Part shown: piece by piece, positions 25,526-43,316 of the stretch
Numbering within the stretch: position 1 is the first letter of the stretch
Layout of the letters: each line of letters starts with the position of its first letter
From: Epsilonproteobacteria bacterium (ex Lamellibrachia satsuma)
GTDB lineage: Bacteria > Campylobacterota > Campylobacteria > Campylobacterales > Sulfurovaceae
Assembly (NCBI GenBank): GCA_003934925.1
Contig: JQIX01000015.1
Span: 39,868 to 103,867, forward strand
DNA: 64,000 nt
Direction of reading: 5' to 3'
Translations under genes and position numbers: made by a program
Notes under the pieces: model-generated
Database searches by the model: none
What the model was told of the DNA's origin: nothing
What the model saw: the letters and a program-made list of their open reading frames with translations, nothing else

Positions 25526-25951
25526 ATGGCAAAAAAAATAACTGAAAAGTTCAAAATGATGATCCCGGCTGGATCAGCAAACCCATCACCACCGGTAGGT
25601 CCTGCACTTGGACAACGCGGTGTTAATATTATGGAGTTTTGTAAAGCGTTTAATGAAAAAACAAAAGATAAAATGGGATTTAAGATCCCTGTTGTTGTTA
25701 CAGTGTATGCAGACAGAAGTTTTACATTTGAAACCAAGCAACCACCGGCAAGTGACCTTATTTTAAAGGCGGCAGGCCTTAAAAAAGGTACAGATAACCC
25801 ACTACTTAATAAAGTCGGTTCTATAACTAAAGCAAAATTAGATGAGATTATCGATCAAAAGATCGCAGACCTTAACACAAATGATAGAGAGATGGCAGCA
25901 AATATCATTGCCGGTTCTTGTAGAAGTATGGGTATTGAAATCGTAGACTAG
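25526..25951 (+). CDS. rplK: 50S ribosomal protein L11
   Basis: 141 residues; the N-terminal [21 protein letters not shown] proline-rich loop and C-terminal RNA-binding [11 protein letters not shown] are characteristic. It forms the GTPase-associated centre with 23S rRNA. GGAAG precedes the ATG. Confidence 0.97.
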   Translation: MAKKITEKFKMMIPAGSANPSPPVGPALGQRGVNIMEFCKAFNEKTKDKMGFKIPVVVTVYADRSFTFETKQPPASDLILKAAGLKKGTDNPLLNKVGSITKAKLDEIIDQKIADLNTNDREMAANIIAGSCRSMGIEIVD

Positions 25952-26014
25952 TCTTAACAGACAATCTTAACCACATGATTTAAAAATGTGGGAGCATATA
26001 AAGCGGAGAAAATA

Positions 26015-26719
26015 ATGGCAAAAAAAGTAAGTAAAAGAAGAGAAGCACTGCTTAAGAAAGTAGATGCAAGCAAAGAGTATAGTGTTGATGAAGCAATGGC
26101 TACACTGAAAGACCTTAAATCAGCAAAATTTGATGAAACAGTTGAAGTTGCACTAAATCTCAATGTTGACCCAAGACATGCAGACCAAATGGTTAGAGGA
26201 TCAGTTGTTCTTCCTCATGGAACTGGTAAAAAAGTAAGAGTAGCAGTATTTGCAAAAGATGCTAAAGCGGATGAAGCTAGAGCTGCAGGTGCAGACTTGG
26301 TAGGTTCTACTGATCTTATTGAGTCAATTCAGGCAGGTAATATTGATTTTGATATCGTTATCTCTACACCTGATATGATGGGTGTTCTTGGTAAAGTAGC
26401 AAGAATCCTTGGACCAAAAGGTCTTATGCCAAACCCTAAAACAGGTACTGTAACTATGGATGTTAGTAAAGCAGTTGAAAATGCTAAAGGCGGACAAGTC
26501 AACTTTAGAGTAGATAAAAAAGGTAATATCCATGCGGGTATCGGGAAAATCTCATTTGACCAAGATAAGATCAAAGAGAACTTTGTAACGCTTATTGAAA
26601 AGATCAACAGAGCAAAACCTGCTTCTGCAAAAGGTAGATATATCACTAATGCAGCAGTATCATTGACAATGAGCCCATCAATTACACTTGATGCCTCAGA
26701 AGTAATGGATATTAAATAA
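26015..26719 (+). CDS. rplA: 50S ribosomal protein L1
   Basis: 234 residues from [15 protein letters not shown]. The L1 signature is [22 protein letters not shown] 26015 has GGAGAA at good spacing; the upstream ATG at 25988 adds residues not seen in L1. L1 often represses its own rplK-rplA mRNA. Confidence 0.97.
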   Translation: MAKKVSKRREALLKKVDASKEYSVDEAMATLKDLKSAKFDETVEVALNLNVDPRHADQMVRGSVVLPHGTGKKVRVAVFAKDAKADEARAAGADLVGSTDLIESIQAGNIDFDIVISTPDMMGVLGKVARILGPKGLMPNPKTGTVTMDVSKAVENAKGGQVNFRVDKKGNIHAGIGKISFDQDKIKENFVTLIEKINRAKPASAKGRYITNAAVSLTMSPSITLDASEVMDIK

Positions 26720-26739
26720 TTTTATTATTTATAGCAGGC

Positions 26740-26935
26740 CAGCTTTAATAGCCGGCTTGTGTAGCTATACAATAAAGTATCTTTAGAAGAGTACTATCTT
26801 GAATAGTTCTCTTTTGAGGAAACTCAATCATCTTAGACTGAAGATAGTGGGGGCGAAAGCTTAATTAGTATATCTGAAAAGATATATGTGTATGGGATCT
26901 CCCGTATACCCTGTTAGAAGGTCGGAAGGAGAAGA
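26740..26935 (+). promoter_or_regulatory. Ribosomal protein L10 leader (rplJ-rplL autoregulation)
   Basis: The 220-base gap before rplJ has several paired segments, and the stretch GAAGGTCGGAAGGAGAAG just before the ATG resembles the conserved 3' part of the L10 leader. In other bacteria L10(L12)4 binds this leader and represses its own translation. The boundaries given are approximate. Confidence 0.6.
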
Positions 26936-26939
26936 ATAT

Positions 26940-27425
26940 ATGACAAGAACAAGAAAAGAAGAGTTAGTCGCTGAGATGACAGCAGAGTTTAAAGACGCTG
27001 GTGCCATTATTGTATGTGATTATAAAGGTATGACTGTTGAAAATCTTGAAACTGTAAGAAACCTTGCAAAAGACGAAGATACAAAAGTCAAAGTTGTCAA
27101 AAACAAACTTGCTGCAATCGCATTGGAAAATGCAGGTTGTGAAGCAATTGATTTTAAAGATACTAACCTTGTGATCTGGGGTGATACACAGGTTTTACCT
27201 TGTAAGATCGCCGATAAAGCGGCTACTGAATTCAAAGATAGTTTTGCAATTAAAACCGGTTTGATCCAGGGTGAAGTTGCTAGTATGGAAACCATTAATG
27301 CAATGGCTAAACTTCCTACTAGAGACGAGCTTATCGGTATGCTCCTTAATGTTTGGAATGCACCGGTACAAAACTTTACAATTGGTATGAATGCATTGGC
27401 TACTAAATTAGAAGAAGAAGCATAG
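26940..27425 (+). CDS. rplJ: 50S ribosomal protein L10
   Basis: 161 residues from MTRTRKEELVAEMTAEF. The region KVVKNKLAAIALEN and the C-terminal helix that carries L7/L12 (NFTIGMNALATKLEEEA) are present. An upstream ATG at 26886 lies within the leader RNA and is rejected. AAGGAGAAG precedes the chosen start. Confidence 0.97.
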   Translation: MTRTRKEELVAEMTAEFKDAGAIIVCDYKGMTVENLETVRNLAKDEDTKVKVVKNKLAAIALENAGCEAIDFKDTNLVIWGDTQVLPCKIADKAATEFKDSFAIKTGLIQGEVASMETINAMAKLPTRDELIGMLLNVWNAPVQNFTIGMNALATKLEEEA

Positions 27426-27501
27426 AGTGGTGAGAGCCTCTAGGCTCTTTTAATTTGAAAATGCAAAAGCATTTAATAATATATATTTTAAGGAATTAAA
27501 A

Positions 27502-27876
27502 ATGGCAACAACTAAAGAAGATGTTCTTGAGTTTATCTCAAACATGTCAGTACTTGAGCTTTCTGAGCTTGTAAAAGAATTTGAAGAGAAATTTGGCGTA
27601 TCTGCACAGGCTACAGTAGTAGCTGGCGGTGGTGCAGCTGCTGGCGGTGAAGCTGCTGAAGAGCAAACAGAATTCAACGTAGTACTTACAGATGCAGGTG
27701 CTAAGAAAATCAATGCGATCAAAGTAGTAAGAGCGATCACTGGTCTTGGTCTTAAAGAAGCAAAAGCTGCTGTTGAAGAAACACCAACTGTACTTAAAGA
27801 GGGTGTATCTAAAGAAGAAGCTGAAGATATCAAAAAACAAATTGAAGAAGCGGGCGCTTCTTGCGAGCTTAAATAA
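27502..27876 (+). CDS. rplL: 50S ribosomal protein L7/L12
   Basis: 124 residues. The N-terminal dimer domain, an Ala/Gly hinge ([16 protein letters not shown]) and the C-terminal domain with [21 protein letters not shown] factor-binding helix (here [19 protein letters not shown]) are in order. AAGGAA precedes the ATG. Confidence 0.97.
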   Translation: MATTKEDVLEFISNMSVLELSELVKEFEEKFGVSAQATVVAGGGAAAGGEAAEEQTEFNVVLTDAGAKKINAIKVVRAITGLGLKEAKAAVEETPTVLKEGVSKEEAEDIKKQIEEAGASCELK

Positions 27877-27892
27877 TTACGAGTATTTAAGA

Positions 27893-27917
27893 GAGCTTGG
27901 GCGATATGCCCAAGCTC
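27893..27917 (+). terminator. Perfect hairpin between rplL and rpoB
   Basis: GAGCTTGGGC and GCCCAAGCTC pair over 10 bp around GATAT. No T tract is present (CAGTTTGCC follows), so partial termination or RNase III-type processing that lowers rpoB expression is likely, as in the E. coli rplL-rpoB gap. Confidence 0.6.
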
Positions 27918-28059
27918 AGTTTGCCATAACTGCCTAGATATAGTTAAAAGCTATTCGGAGACATTTTCATACCCTCCTCTAATAGTTTCTTTGTGTATCT
28001 AAGAGTAGTCTGATTTGAAGACTATAGACGATATTAATCAATTAACTAACCAATACTAA

Positions 28060-36760
<8,701 letters not shown>

Positions 36761-36779
36761 TTACAATTTATGTATTATA

Positions 36780-36805
36780 ATGGTGTTGTCCCCTGACAAC
36801 ACCAT
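36780..36805 (+). terminator. rpoC terminator built from a repeat hairpin
   Basis: ATGGTGTTGTC and GACAACACCAT pair perfectly over 11 bp around CCCT, 20 bp after the rpoC stop. Only TTTCAT follows. The 22-base core differs by one base from the hairpin inside the repeat at 53246-53320. Confidence 0.7.
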
Positions 36806-36875
36806 TTCATATACAGACTTATACTCCCCCAAACTCCTAAAATCAAAACATAAGAAAAACCAAAGAAAATTTCGA

Positions 36876-36943
36876 TATAATATGCCTCCAAAAATCTGTA
36901 TGATTAGGTCACATAAAAGTATTTTATTAAATATTTTTATGTG
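36876..36943 (+). promoter_or_regulatory. str-operon promoter and leader hairpin
   Basis: TATAAT (36876-36881) is a likely -10 for rpsL-rpsG-fusA. Just downstream, arms 36910-36924 and 36929-36943 pair over 15 bp (one G-T) around TATT, an AT-rich stem starting CACATAAAA. The hairpin would sit near the 5' end of the mRNA. Confidence 0.5.
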
Positions 36944-37006
36944 GTGTAAGAACCCAGATTCAAGAGATATTGATCTCAATTCAAACTAACCAGAAAGGAA
37001 AACGAT

Positions 37007-37378
37007 TTGCCTACAATTAACCAATTGATTCGTAAAGAACGTAAAAAGCAAGTGAAAAAATCTAAATCACCTGCACTCGTAAAATGTCCTCAAAGAAGAG
37101 GCGTATGTACAAGAGTTTATACTACAACTCCAAAGAAACCTAACTCAGCTTTAAGAAAAGTTGCAAAAGTTAGATTAACAAGCGGATTTGAAGTGATCTC
37201 TTATATCGGTGGTGAAGGTCACAACCTTCAAGAACACTCTATCGTACTAGTACGTGGGGGAAGAATTAAAGATTTACCTGGTGTGAAGTATCACATTGTT
37301 CGTGGTGCACTCGATGCTTCAGGTGTAACTGGAAGAACAGTTGCAAGATCTAAATACGGTACTAAAAAACCTAAATAA
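37007..37378 (+). CDS. rpsL: 30S ribosomal protein S12
   Basis: 123 residues starting [15 protein letters not shown]. The start codon is TTG, preceded by AAAGGAAAA, and no ATG gives the standard N-terminus. The loop [18 protein letters not shown] contains the residues (Lys at the KPNS position) at which streptomycin resistance arises; here it is wild type. Confidence 0.97.
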   Translation: MPTINQLIRKERKKQVKKSKSPALVKCPQRRGVCTRVYTTTPKKPNSALRKVAKVRLTSGFEVISYIGGEGHNLQEHSIVLVRGGRIKDLPGVKYHIVRGALDASGVTGRTVARSKYGTKKPK

Positions 37379-37412
37379 TTAACATTATTTAAAGAATTAA
37401 AGTAATAGGTTA

Positions 37413-37462
37413 GTCTGGGAACAGACTTCAGACAGGTGTTGTCATTTATCCTTAGGGGACAA
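37413..37462 (+). promoter_or_regulatory. rpsL-rpsG intercistronic hairpins (possible S7 site)
   Basis: The 119-base gap contains a small GTCTG-GGAA-CAGAC hairpin (37413-37426), then TTGTC/GACAA arms around 37439-37462. In E. coli, S7 binds the matching intercistronic region and represses the operon. The position is equivalent; the structure itself is not obviously alike. Confidence 0.35.
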
Positions 37463-37482
37463 GACTTGAGTAAATTATATAA

Positions 37483-37965
<483 letters not shown>

Positions 37966-37976
37966 GGAAGTAAAGT

Positions 37977-40067
37977 ATGCCTAGAAGTCATAAACTTGAA
38001 GATGTAAGAAACATCGGTATTGCTGCGCACATTGATGCAGGTAAAACAACAACAACGGAAAGAATTCTTTTCTATACGGGTGTTGAGCATAAGATCGGTG
38101 AGGTTCACGACGGTGCAGCAACTATGGACTGGATGGAGCAAGAGCAGGAAAGAGGTATTACGATTACTTCTGCTGCAACAACTTGTGAGTGGTTAGGTAA
38201 ACAGATCAATATTATAGACACTCCGGGCCACGTTGACTTCACGATCGAAGTTGAGCGTTCTATGAGAGTACTTGACGGTGCTGTATCTGTATTCTGTGCA
38301 GTTGGTGGAGTCCAACCACAATCTGAAACAGTATGGAGACAGAGAAACCGTTATGGTGTACCTTCATTGGTGTTCGTTAACAAAATGGACAGGACCGGTG
38401 CTGATTTCCTGGAAGTTGAAAGACAGATCAGAGATAGACTTAAAGGTAACCCGCTTGTGATTCAGCTTCCTATCGGTGCAGAAGAGAACTTTGAAGGTGT
38501 TGTTGACCTTGTTAAGATGAAAGAAGTTGTATGGGATGCTGATGCTGCTATGGGTTCTGCATACCATGAGCAAGATATCCGTCCTGAACTTCAAGAGCAG
38601 GCTGAAGAATATAGAGAAAAAATGATCGAAGGTATTTCTGAAGTTGATGGTAACGAAGAACTTATGGAAAAATTCCTCGAGGGTGAAGAGTTGACACAAG
38701 AAGAGATTGCAGAAGGTATCAAAGCAGCTACTATTGCTATGCATGTGGTACCAATGCTTCCAGGTACAGCATTTAAAAACAAAGGTGTTCAGACTTTACT
38801 TGACGCTGTTGTTGCTTACCTCCCATCCCCAGTTGAGGCGCCTGCGATCAAGGGTACTAAAATGGAAGATGAAAATGTAGAAGTGACTGTAGAATCTACA
38901 GACGATGGAGCATTTGCATCATTGGCATTTAAGATCATGACTGACCCATTTGTTGGACAGTTGACATTTATCCGTGTATACCGTGGTTCTTTAGAGTCAG
39001 GTTCATATGTACTTAACTCTACAAAAGAGAAAAAAGAGCGTGTCGGCCGTATCATGAAAATGCACGCGATCAAAAGAGAAGAAGTTTCCGAGATCTACGC
39101 AGGTGAGATCGGCGCAGTTGTTGGTCTTAAGAATACGACGACAGGAGATACACTCTGTTCAGACAAAGATAAAGTTGTTCTTGAAAGAATGGACTTCCCG
39201 GATCCGGTTATTTCTGTTGCGGTTGAGCCTAAAACAAAAGCTGACCAGGAAAAAATGGGTATTGCACTGAGCAAACTTGCTGCAGAAGATCCATCTTTCC
39301 GTGTCAATACAGATGAAGAGTCTGGCCAGACTATTATTTCAGGAATGGGTGAACTTCACCTTGAAATTCTTGTAGATAGAATGAAAAGAGAATTCAAAGT
39401 TGAAGCTGAAGTTGGTGCTCCGCAGGTTGCATACCGTGAGACTATCAGAAAAGCGGTTAACAAAGAATACAAGTATGCTAAACAGTCTGGTGGGCGTGGA
39501 CAGTATGGTCATGTATTCCTAAAAATTGAGCCACAGGAACCAGGTTTCGGATATGAATTCGTTGATGCAGTCAAAGGTGGGGTTGTTCCTAAAGAATTTA
39601 TCCAGCCGGTAAACAAGGGTGTACAGGAAGCAATGGCAAGAGGTATCCAGGCAGGATATCCGGTTGAAGATGTTAAAGTTACACTTTATGATGGTTCTTA
39701 CCACGATGTGGATTCATCTGAAATGGCGTTTAAACTTGCAGGTTCTATGGGATTCAGAGACGGTTGTAGAGAAGCGAACCCTGTAATTCTGGAACCAATG
39801 ATGAAAGTTGAAGTTGAAGTACCAGAAGAGTTCATGGGCGATGTCATTGGTGATGTTGCAAAAAGACGTGGCCAGGTTTCCGGTATGGATGACAGAGCAG
39901 GGAACAAGATCGTTAACGCCTTCGTTCCACTTTCAGAAATGTTCGGTTACTCAACAGACCTTCGTTCAATGACTCAGGGGCGTGCAACATATGCTATGGA
40001 ATTTGATCACTATGAAGAAGTTCCACAGAATGTAGCCAAAGAGATCATCGAAAAGAGAAATAGTTAA
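37977..40067 (+). CDS. fusA: Elongation factor G
   Basis: 696 residues. G1 is [16 protein letters not shown]3 DTPGHVDFT and G4 NKMDRTGAD; the C-terminal domains IV-V end [17 protein letters not shown]. Translocates tRNA-mRNA on the ribosome. It starts 11 bp after rpsG. The operon ends here, with a strong hairpin 28 bp downstream. Confidence 0.98.
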   Translation: MPRSHKLEDVRNIGIAAHIDAGKTTTTERILFYTGVEHKIGEVHDGAATMDWMEQEQERGITITSAATTCEWLGKQINIIDTPGHVDFTIEVERSMRVLDGAVSVFCAVGGVQPQSETVWRQRNRYGVPSLVFVNKMDRTGADFLEVERQIRDRLKGNPLVIQLPIGAEENFEGVVDLVKMKEVVWDADAAMGSAYHEQDIRPELQEQAEEYREKMIEGISEVDGNEELMEKFLEGEELTQEEIAEGIKAATIAMHVVPMLPGTAFKNKGVQTLLDAVVAYLPSPVEAPAIKGTKMEDENVEVTVESTDDGAFASLAFKIMTDPFVGQLTFIRVYRGSLESGSYVLNSTKEKKERVGRIMKMHAIKREEVSEIYAGEIGAVVGLKNTTTGDTLCSDKDKVVLERMDFPDPVISVAVEPKTKADQEKMGIALSKLAAEDPSFRVNTDEESGQTIISGMGELHLEILVDRMKREFKVEAEVGAPQVAYRETIRKAVNKEYKYAKQSGGRGQYGHVFLKIEPQEPGFGYEFVDAVKGGVVPKEFIQPVNKGVQEAMARGIQAGYPVEDVKVTLYDGSYHDVDSSEMAFKLAGSMGFRDGCREANPVILEPMMKVEVEVPEEFMGDVIGDVAKRRGQVSGMDDRAGNKIVNAFVPLSEMFGYSTDLRSMTQGRATYAMEFDHYEEVPQNVAKEIIEKRNS

Positions 40068-40094
40068 TCTTTCGTAGTATTTCACTATAACTTT

Positions 40095-40134
40095 GAAGGA
40101 GCATCTCAGTCACGTACTGGGAGTACGCTCCTTC
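40095..40134 (+). terminator. Long hairpin after fusA
   Basis: GAAGGAGC pairs with GCTCCTTC, and inside it TCTCAGT pairs with ACTGGGA (one G-T). An alternative inner stem is CGTACT/AGTACG. There is no T tract. It may be a Rho-independent end assisted by the long stem, or a dispersed repeat copy. Confidence 0.45.
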
Positions 40135-40292
40135 GACACAACCTTCAAACTTACAGCAAACTACTACAAAATCTATAACTATTGTAATCTAAATACAACT
40201 CAATAAAAATCTTGACTATTTTATATAACGAAGTGAAAAATATTATCCCATTCCAATTTTGTTGGTATTGTATAGTATTTAAAAGGAAGACC

Positions 40293-40661
40293 ATGAAAGT
40301 CATTATAGATCTCATAGAAGATATTCGTGAATCCATTGCCAATGCAGAAGATTTTGTTCTGACTGCCGGGCTTTTAAAAGAGGATATAAATGATCCTTCC
40401 AAACTGGTCTATACAGGAGAAGCACCTTTAAATGTGTATGATCTTGACCAGGTACGAAAACAGTTAATTTTTATAATGGATGGCAGCAGCTCACAAATCA
40501 CTGTAGGAGAACTTATCCCGCCTTTATTGATCTCTTCTGATATGGATAGAATGATGTATGAGCTTAGAATGGATGTAAATGTTCAGTATAATGATATGGA
40601 AATTGTAGGATTTGGAAAGAATGAGGAGATGAAGAAGTATCTCCTCTTTATTAAAATATAG
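40293..40661 (+). CDS. Hypothetical protein (122 residues)
   Basis: Not recognised. Starts MKVIIDLIEDIRESIANAED, then FVLTAGLLKEDINDPSKLVY, and ends with a charged FGKNEEMKKYLLFIKI. Likely a soluble alpha/beta protein: no signal peptide, membrane segment or cysteine cluster is visible. ATG 40293 has AAAAGGAAG 6 bases upstream; a longer frame from 40212 lacks a ribosome binding site. It is convergent with the DUF2853 gene after 5 bp. Confidence 0.7.
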   Translation: MKVIIDLIEDIRESIANAEDFVLTAGLLKEDINDPSKLVYTGEAPLNVYDLDQVRKQLIFIMDGSSSQITVGELIPPLLISSDMDRMMYELRMDVNVQYNDMEIVGFGKNEEMKKYLLFIKI

Positions 40662-40666
40662 TCTGC

Positions 40667-41008
40667 TTAGGCATAGAAGTCTTCTCTACCGCACTCTTTT
40701 GCAAGCATGGCATAGAACAGTGCCCTGTACTTATTTCTATTCGAGCTGCCCATCTCTTCACATACTTTTTTGATGGCTGCATCAAGTTCTGCATCATCTA
40801 AAGTAAGGCCTAATTTTTTTTGTAAAAAACTCTTTTTTACCGTATCAAGCTCTGAACTGTCCGAACATGAAACAATTTCAGAATCTCTTTGGTAAATAGC
40901 AGGTACCAAATCTTGCGTCACTTTAGTAATGATATCGGCAGAAAGACCCAGGTTTAACTCTTTTGAAGCAGTTATATACTGCTCAAGTTTTTCATCTATT
41001 TTACTCAT
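40667..41008 (-). CDS. DUF2853 family protein
   Basis: A 113-residue helical protein. The start MSKIDEKLEQYITASKELN and the C-terminal SSNRNKYRALFYAMLAKECG match the pattern of DUF2853, small alpha-helical proteins with no known role. Length fits. It lies downstream of the HTH gene on the same strand, with a 54-bp gap, so co-expression is possible. Confidence 0.65.
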   Translation of the reverse strand: MSKIDEKLEQYITASKELNLGLSADIITKVTQDLVPAIYQRDSEIVSCSDSSELDTVKKSFLQKKLGLTLDDAELDAAIKKVCEEMGSSNRNKYRALFYAMLAKECGREDFYA

Positions 41009-41062
41009 TTTTTCTTCCCTTTAATCAAATTTAAAACATTTTATTATAGCTATAAATCCAAT

Positions 41063-41299
41063 TTAGGTCAAATATTGGGGTTTTTGCTCCAAAAGTATCC
41101 AGTTTATACTCAGTTTATTTTTCTTGCAAAATAGAGCAATAGCTTCGTAGGGGATTTTTTTTCGTCTTTTAATAACAGCAAAATATTGTGGGTTAAGTTT
41201 AAGCGCATTTGCAATATCTCTATCGAGTATTTTTTCTTTTTCACTTTGTATGACAAGGATTTGCTTGACACGTTGCATTACTTGATAAAAATCTATCAT
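41063..41299 (-). CDS. HTH-only paralogue of the S24 repressor
   Basis: A 78-residue protein that aligns along its full length with the DNA-binding half of the repressor at 16401: DRDIANALKLNPQYFAVIKRRKKIPYEAIALFCKKNKLSINWIL against DKDVANALNIPQATFATMKKRNSIPYEEILEFCALKKISVNWLF. It lacks the S24 peptidase domain. AAGGAG precedes the ATG. The same 12-mer found at the repressor promoter occurs 61 bp upstream, so it may compete with, or be controlled by, that repressor. Confidence 0.75.
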   Translation of the reverse strand: MIDFYQVMQRVKQILVIQSEKEKILDRDIANALKLNPQYFAVIKRRKKIPYEAIALFCKKNKLSINWILLEQKPQYLT

Positions 41300-41328
41300 G
41301 ATTCTCCTTTTGTTTAGAATAGGGAATC

Positions 41329-41371
41329 ATAATAAATTTTTAGAAAAAAAGTTAAATACATGTCAAATTGT
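41329..41371 (-). promoter_or_regulatory. Putative promoter/operator of the HTH gene
   Basis: A third exact copy of ATGTCAAATTGT (41360-41371) lies upstream of the minus-strand HTH gene. A TATTAT -10-like box is at 41334-41329 on the minus strand. On that strand the 12-mer contains TTGACA. Confidence 0.5.
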
Positions 41372-41492
41372 AATATTTTTTAAAATTTAATTTTTTCGTT
41401 ATGGGTCGTTTTACTTCACATAGCCTTCAGTGGTATCAGGGATAGATCACTTCTGGTTCCGAACCCATGAACAACAAACTGTTGTTATTCGC

Positions 41493-41870
41493 TTAACACT
41501 TCTCACTATCTATCTCTATGACAGTATGTACATTTCCTCTGGGATTGAAATCTGCTATGAGTTTCATGGATTTGGGTTTTAATTTATTATAAAGCGTATC
41601 ATAGATCTCATTGGCTGAGTTTTCATGTGAAATATGTCTGGTCATAAATGAATTGATATAGAGTTTGAGGGCTTTGAGCTCAATGACTTTTTTGTCAGGC
41701 TGATAGCTGAGTTTCATAGTGGCAAAGTCCGGATAGCCCGAGCGTGGGCATAAACACATGAACTCTGGAAGCTCTATATTGATAGTATAGTTTTTTTTAT
41801 GCTCATTGGGCCAATAGTTCTCTTCCTTGTTGATATCGAAGTCCTGTATCTCTTTTTCGCCGTATTTCAT
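41493..41870 (-). CDS. queF: QueF, NADPH-dependent preQ0 reductase
   Basis: Reduces 7-cyano-7-deazaguanine to preQ1 for queuosine tRNA modification. The family motif CLCPRSGYPDFA gives the catalytic Cys41 and Asp48; ELKALKLYINSF followed by HISHEN supplies the substrate-binding glutamate. 125 residues is the short unimodular form. It lies 9 bp after the EAL gene on the same strand, probably in one transcript with gyrB. Confidence 0.93.
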   Translation of the reverse strand: MKYGEKEIQDFDINKEENYWPNEHKKNYTINIELPEFMCLCPRSGYPDFATMKLSYQPDKKVIELKALKLYINSFMTRHISHENSANEIYDTLYNKLKPKSMKLIADFNPRGNVHTVIEIDSEKC

Positions 41871-41879
41871 ATTTATCCT

Positions 41880-43316
41880 TTATTGGTTGTATTGATCAAT
41901 AAGTTGCGTTTCTGTGATAGGTTTGCTGATCCCAAAGCCTTGCAGGTAATTTATACCAAGTGCTTTAAGTTTTTCTTTTTGTTCTTCTTTGTCTACCCAT
42001 TTTGCCACAGTAGTAATATGGAGATCTTGTGACATTTTTATCAAAGATTTCAACATTGCATAACTTGTTTTATTATCCAGGCTGCTTACATAATCTCTGT
42101 CAAACTGAACCATATCAAATTTAAAATGTTTCATATACTCCATGGAAGCATTTGATGAACCGAAATTATCGATACAGATCCGTATACCGTGTGACCTGAA
42201 TTTTTTGAGGGTTTTAAGATATCCGCTTAGGTTATGGTGGGTTTTGCGTTCATAGAGCTGGATGATAAGACGAGAGGAGTCTACTTGTTTTTTATCCAAA
42301 TAGGCAAAAAGTTTTTCCTGGAAAGAAGTATCTCTAAGAGAAAAAGGTGAGAGATTGAATGTAAATGAAATTTTGTCATCTACAAGAGGTAAAAGATCAA
42401 TAATATGCTGAACAAGCATAAGATCATATTCTCTTCCCAATCCCAGACGATTAATAATAGGTAAAAAGTCCCGAGGCAGAATATTATTTTGCGTATTTGA
42501 TTTGAGCTTGACTGCGATCTCATAGGTATCTATAGCATTGCTCTGTGTATTGAGCAAAGGCCTGAAGGATAAAAGCAGTTTTTTCATTTGGACAGAATGA
42601 ATGACTGCTTTTTCTATCACTGAGAGCTCTTTCGCATCTTTTATATTATTGGCAGGGATTTCTTTATTATCCTCTTCTAAAGTTTGACTTGCAAGGATAT
42701 CATGAAGCTGGGATATCATTTTGTTAAAATCATCATTCGTATTGGTGATGATGGCAAATCTATAGTTTACTTCTATATGATTGATAGTTTGATTTTCTTT
42801 TATAAATGTTTCTAAAATAGTTTGTATATGATATAGGTCATCATTCAGGGCGATCATAAATTCTGAACCTGTATATCGGCCTATAAGCACTGTATCCAAA
42901 CCATGTTGTTTAAAGATTAGATTTAATTTGCGTGTAATGGTATAGAGAAGGTTGTCTATTTGATCGCTGCTATAGTTCTGATTGAGTGATGGAAGATTCT
43001 CTATCGTTAAAGATACGAGAAGTTTTGGTTGATACTGTTGCAGCTTCTCAATAAATGCTTTTTTGTTAAAACTTTGTGTGGTCTCATCCAACAAAGTTTC
43101 CTGTACACTCAAGTTCATTAAAAAATAGATAAAATAAATTGTAATAAAAGTGATGGCGGTGATCAATATACCATCTTTGAGAGTGAAGATGAATGTTTCG
43201 CTTTTATCGAGAACTGAGATGTAAAAAATAAGGGAAATAAGAATAAGTACGGGAATACCGGCTCTAAGAGCCAGGGTAAATCGCCGTTCTCTTTCTTTTT
43301 TTTGCGATAGTAGCAT
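41880..43316 (-). CDS. Membrane GGDEF/EAL protein with degenerate active sites
   Basis: Two N-terminal membrane helices (about residues 15-35 and 44-66) lead into a GGDEF-like and then an EAL-like domain. The GGDEF signature is TGSEF. In the EAL domain the signature is EIAVKL, the metal-binding DDFG is DNFG, the E of the ELTE-like motif is Q (IQLYE) and AEGVE is AKWVD. So neither cyclase nor phosphodiesterase activity is expected; a c-di-GMP receptor or a protein-protein role is more likely. It starts at the gyrB stop (TAATG). Confidence 0.85.
   Translation of the reverse strand: MLLSQKKERERRFTLALRAGIPVLILISLIFYISVLDKSETFIFTLKDGILITAITFITIYFIYFLMNLSVQETLLDETTQSFNKKAFIEKLQQYQPKLLVSLTIENLPSLNQNYSSDQIDNLLYTITRKLNLIFKQHGLDTVLIGRYTGSEFMIALNDDLYHIQTILETFIKENQTINHIEVNYRFAIITNTNDDFNKMISQLHDILASQTLEEDNKEIPANNIKDAKELSVIEKAVIHSVQMKKLLLSFRPLLNTQSNAIDTYEIAVKLKSNTQNNILPRDFLPIINRLGLGREYDLMLVQHIIDLLPLVDDKISFTFNLSPFSLRDTSFQEKLFAYLDKKQVDSSRLIIQLYERKTHHNLSGYLKTLKKFRSHGIRICIDNFGSSNASMEYMKHFKFDMVQFDRDYVSSLDNKTSYAMLKSLIKMSQDLHITTVAKWVDKEEQKEKLKALGINYLQGFGISKPITETQLIDQYNQ

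Noticed and set aside
41400..41490. Possible 5S-rRNA-like fragment (CTGGTTCCGAACCC)
   Set aside because: Only short similarity to the 5S core; no stems or flanking 23S are present, and the surrounding sequence does not fold as 5S.
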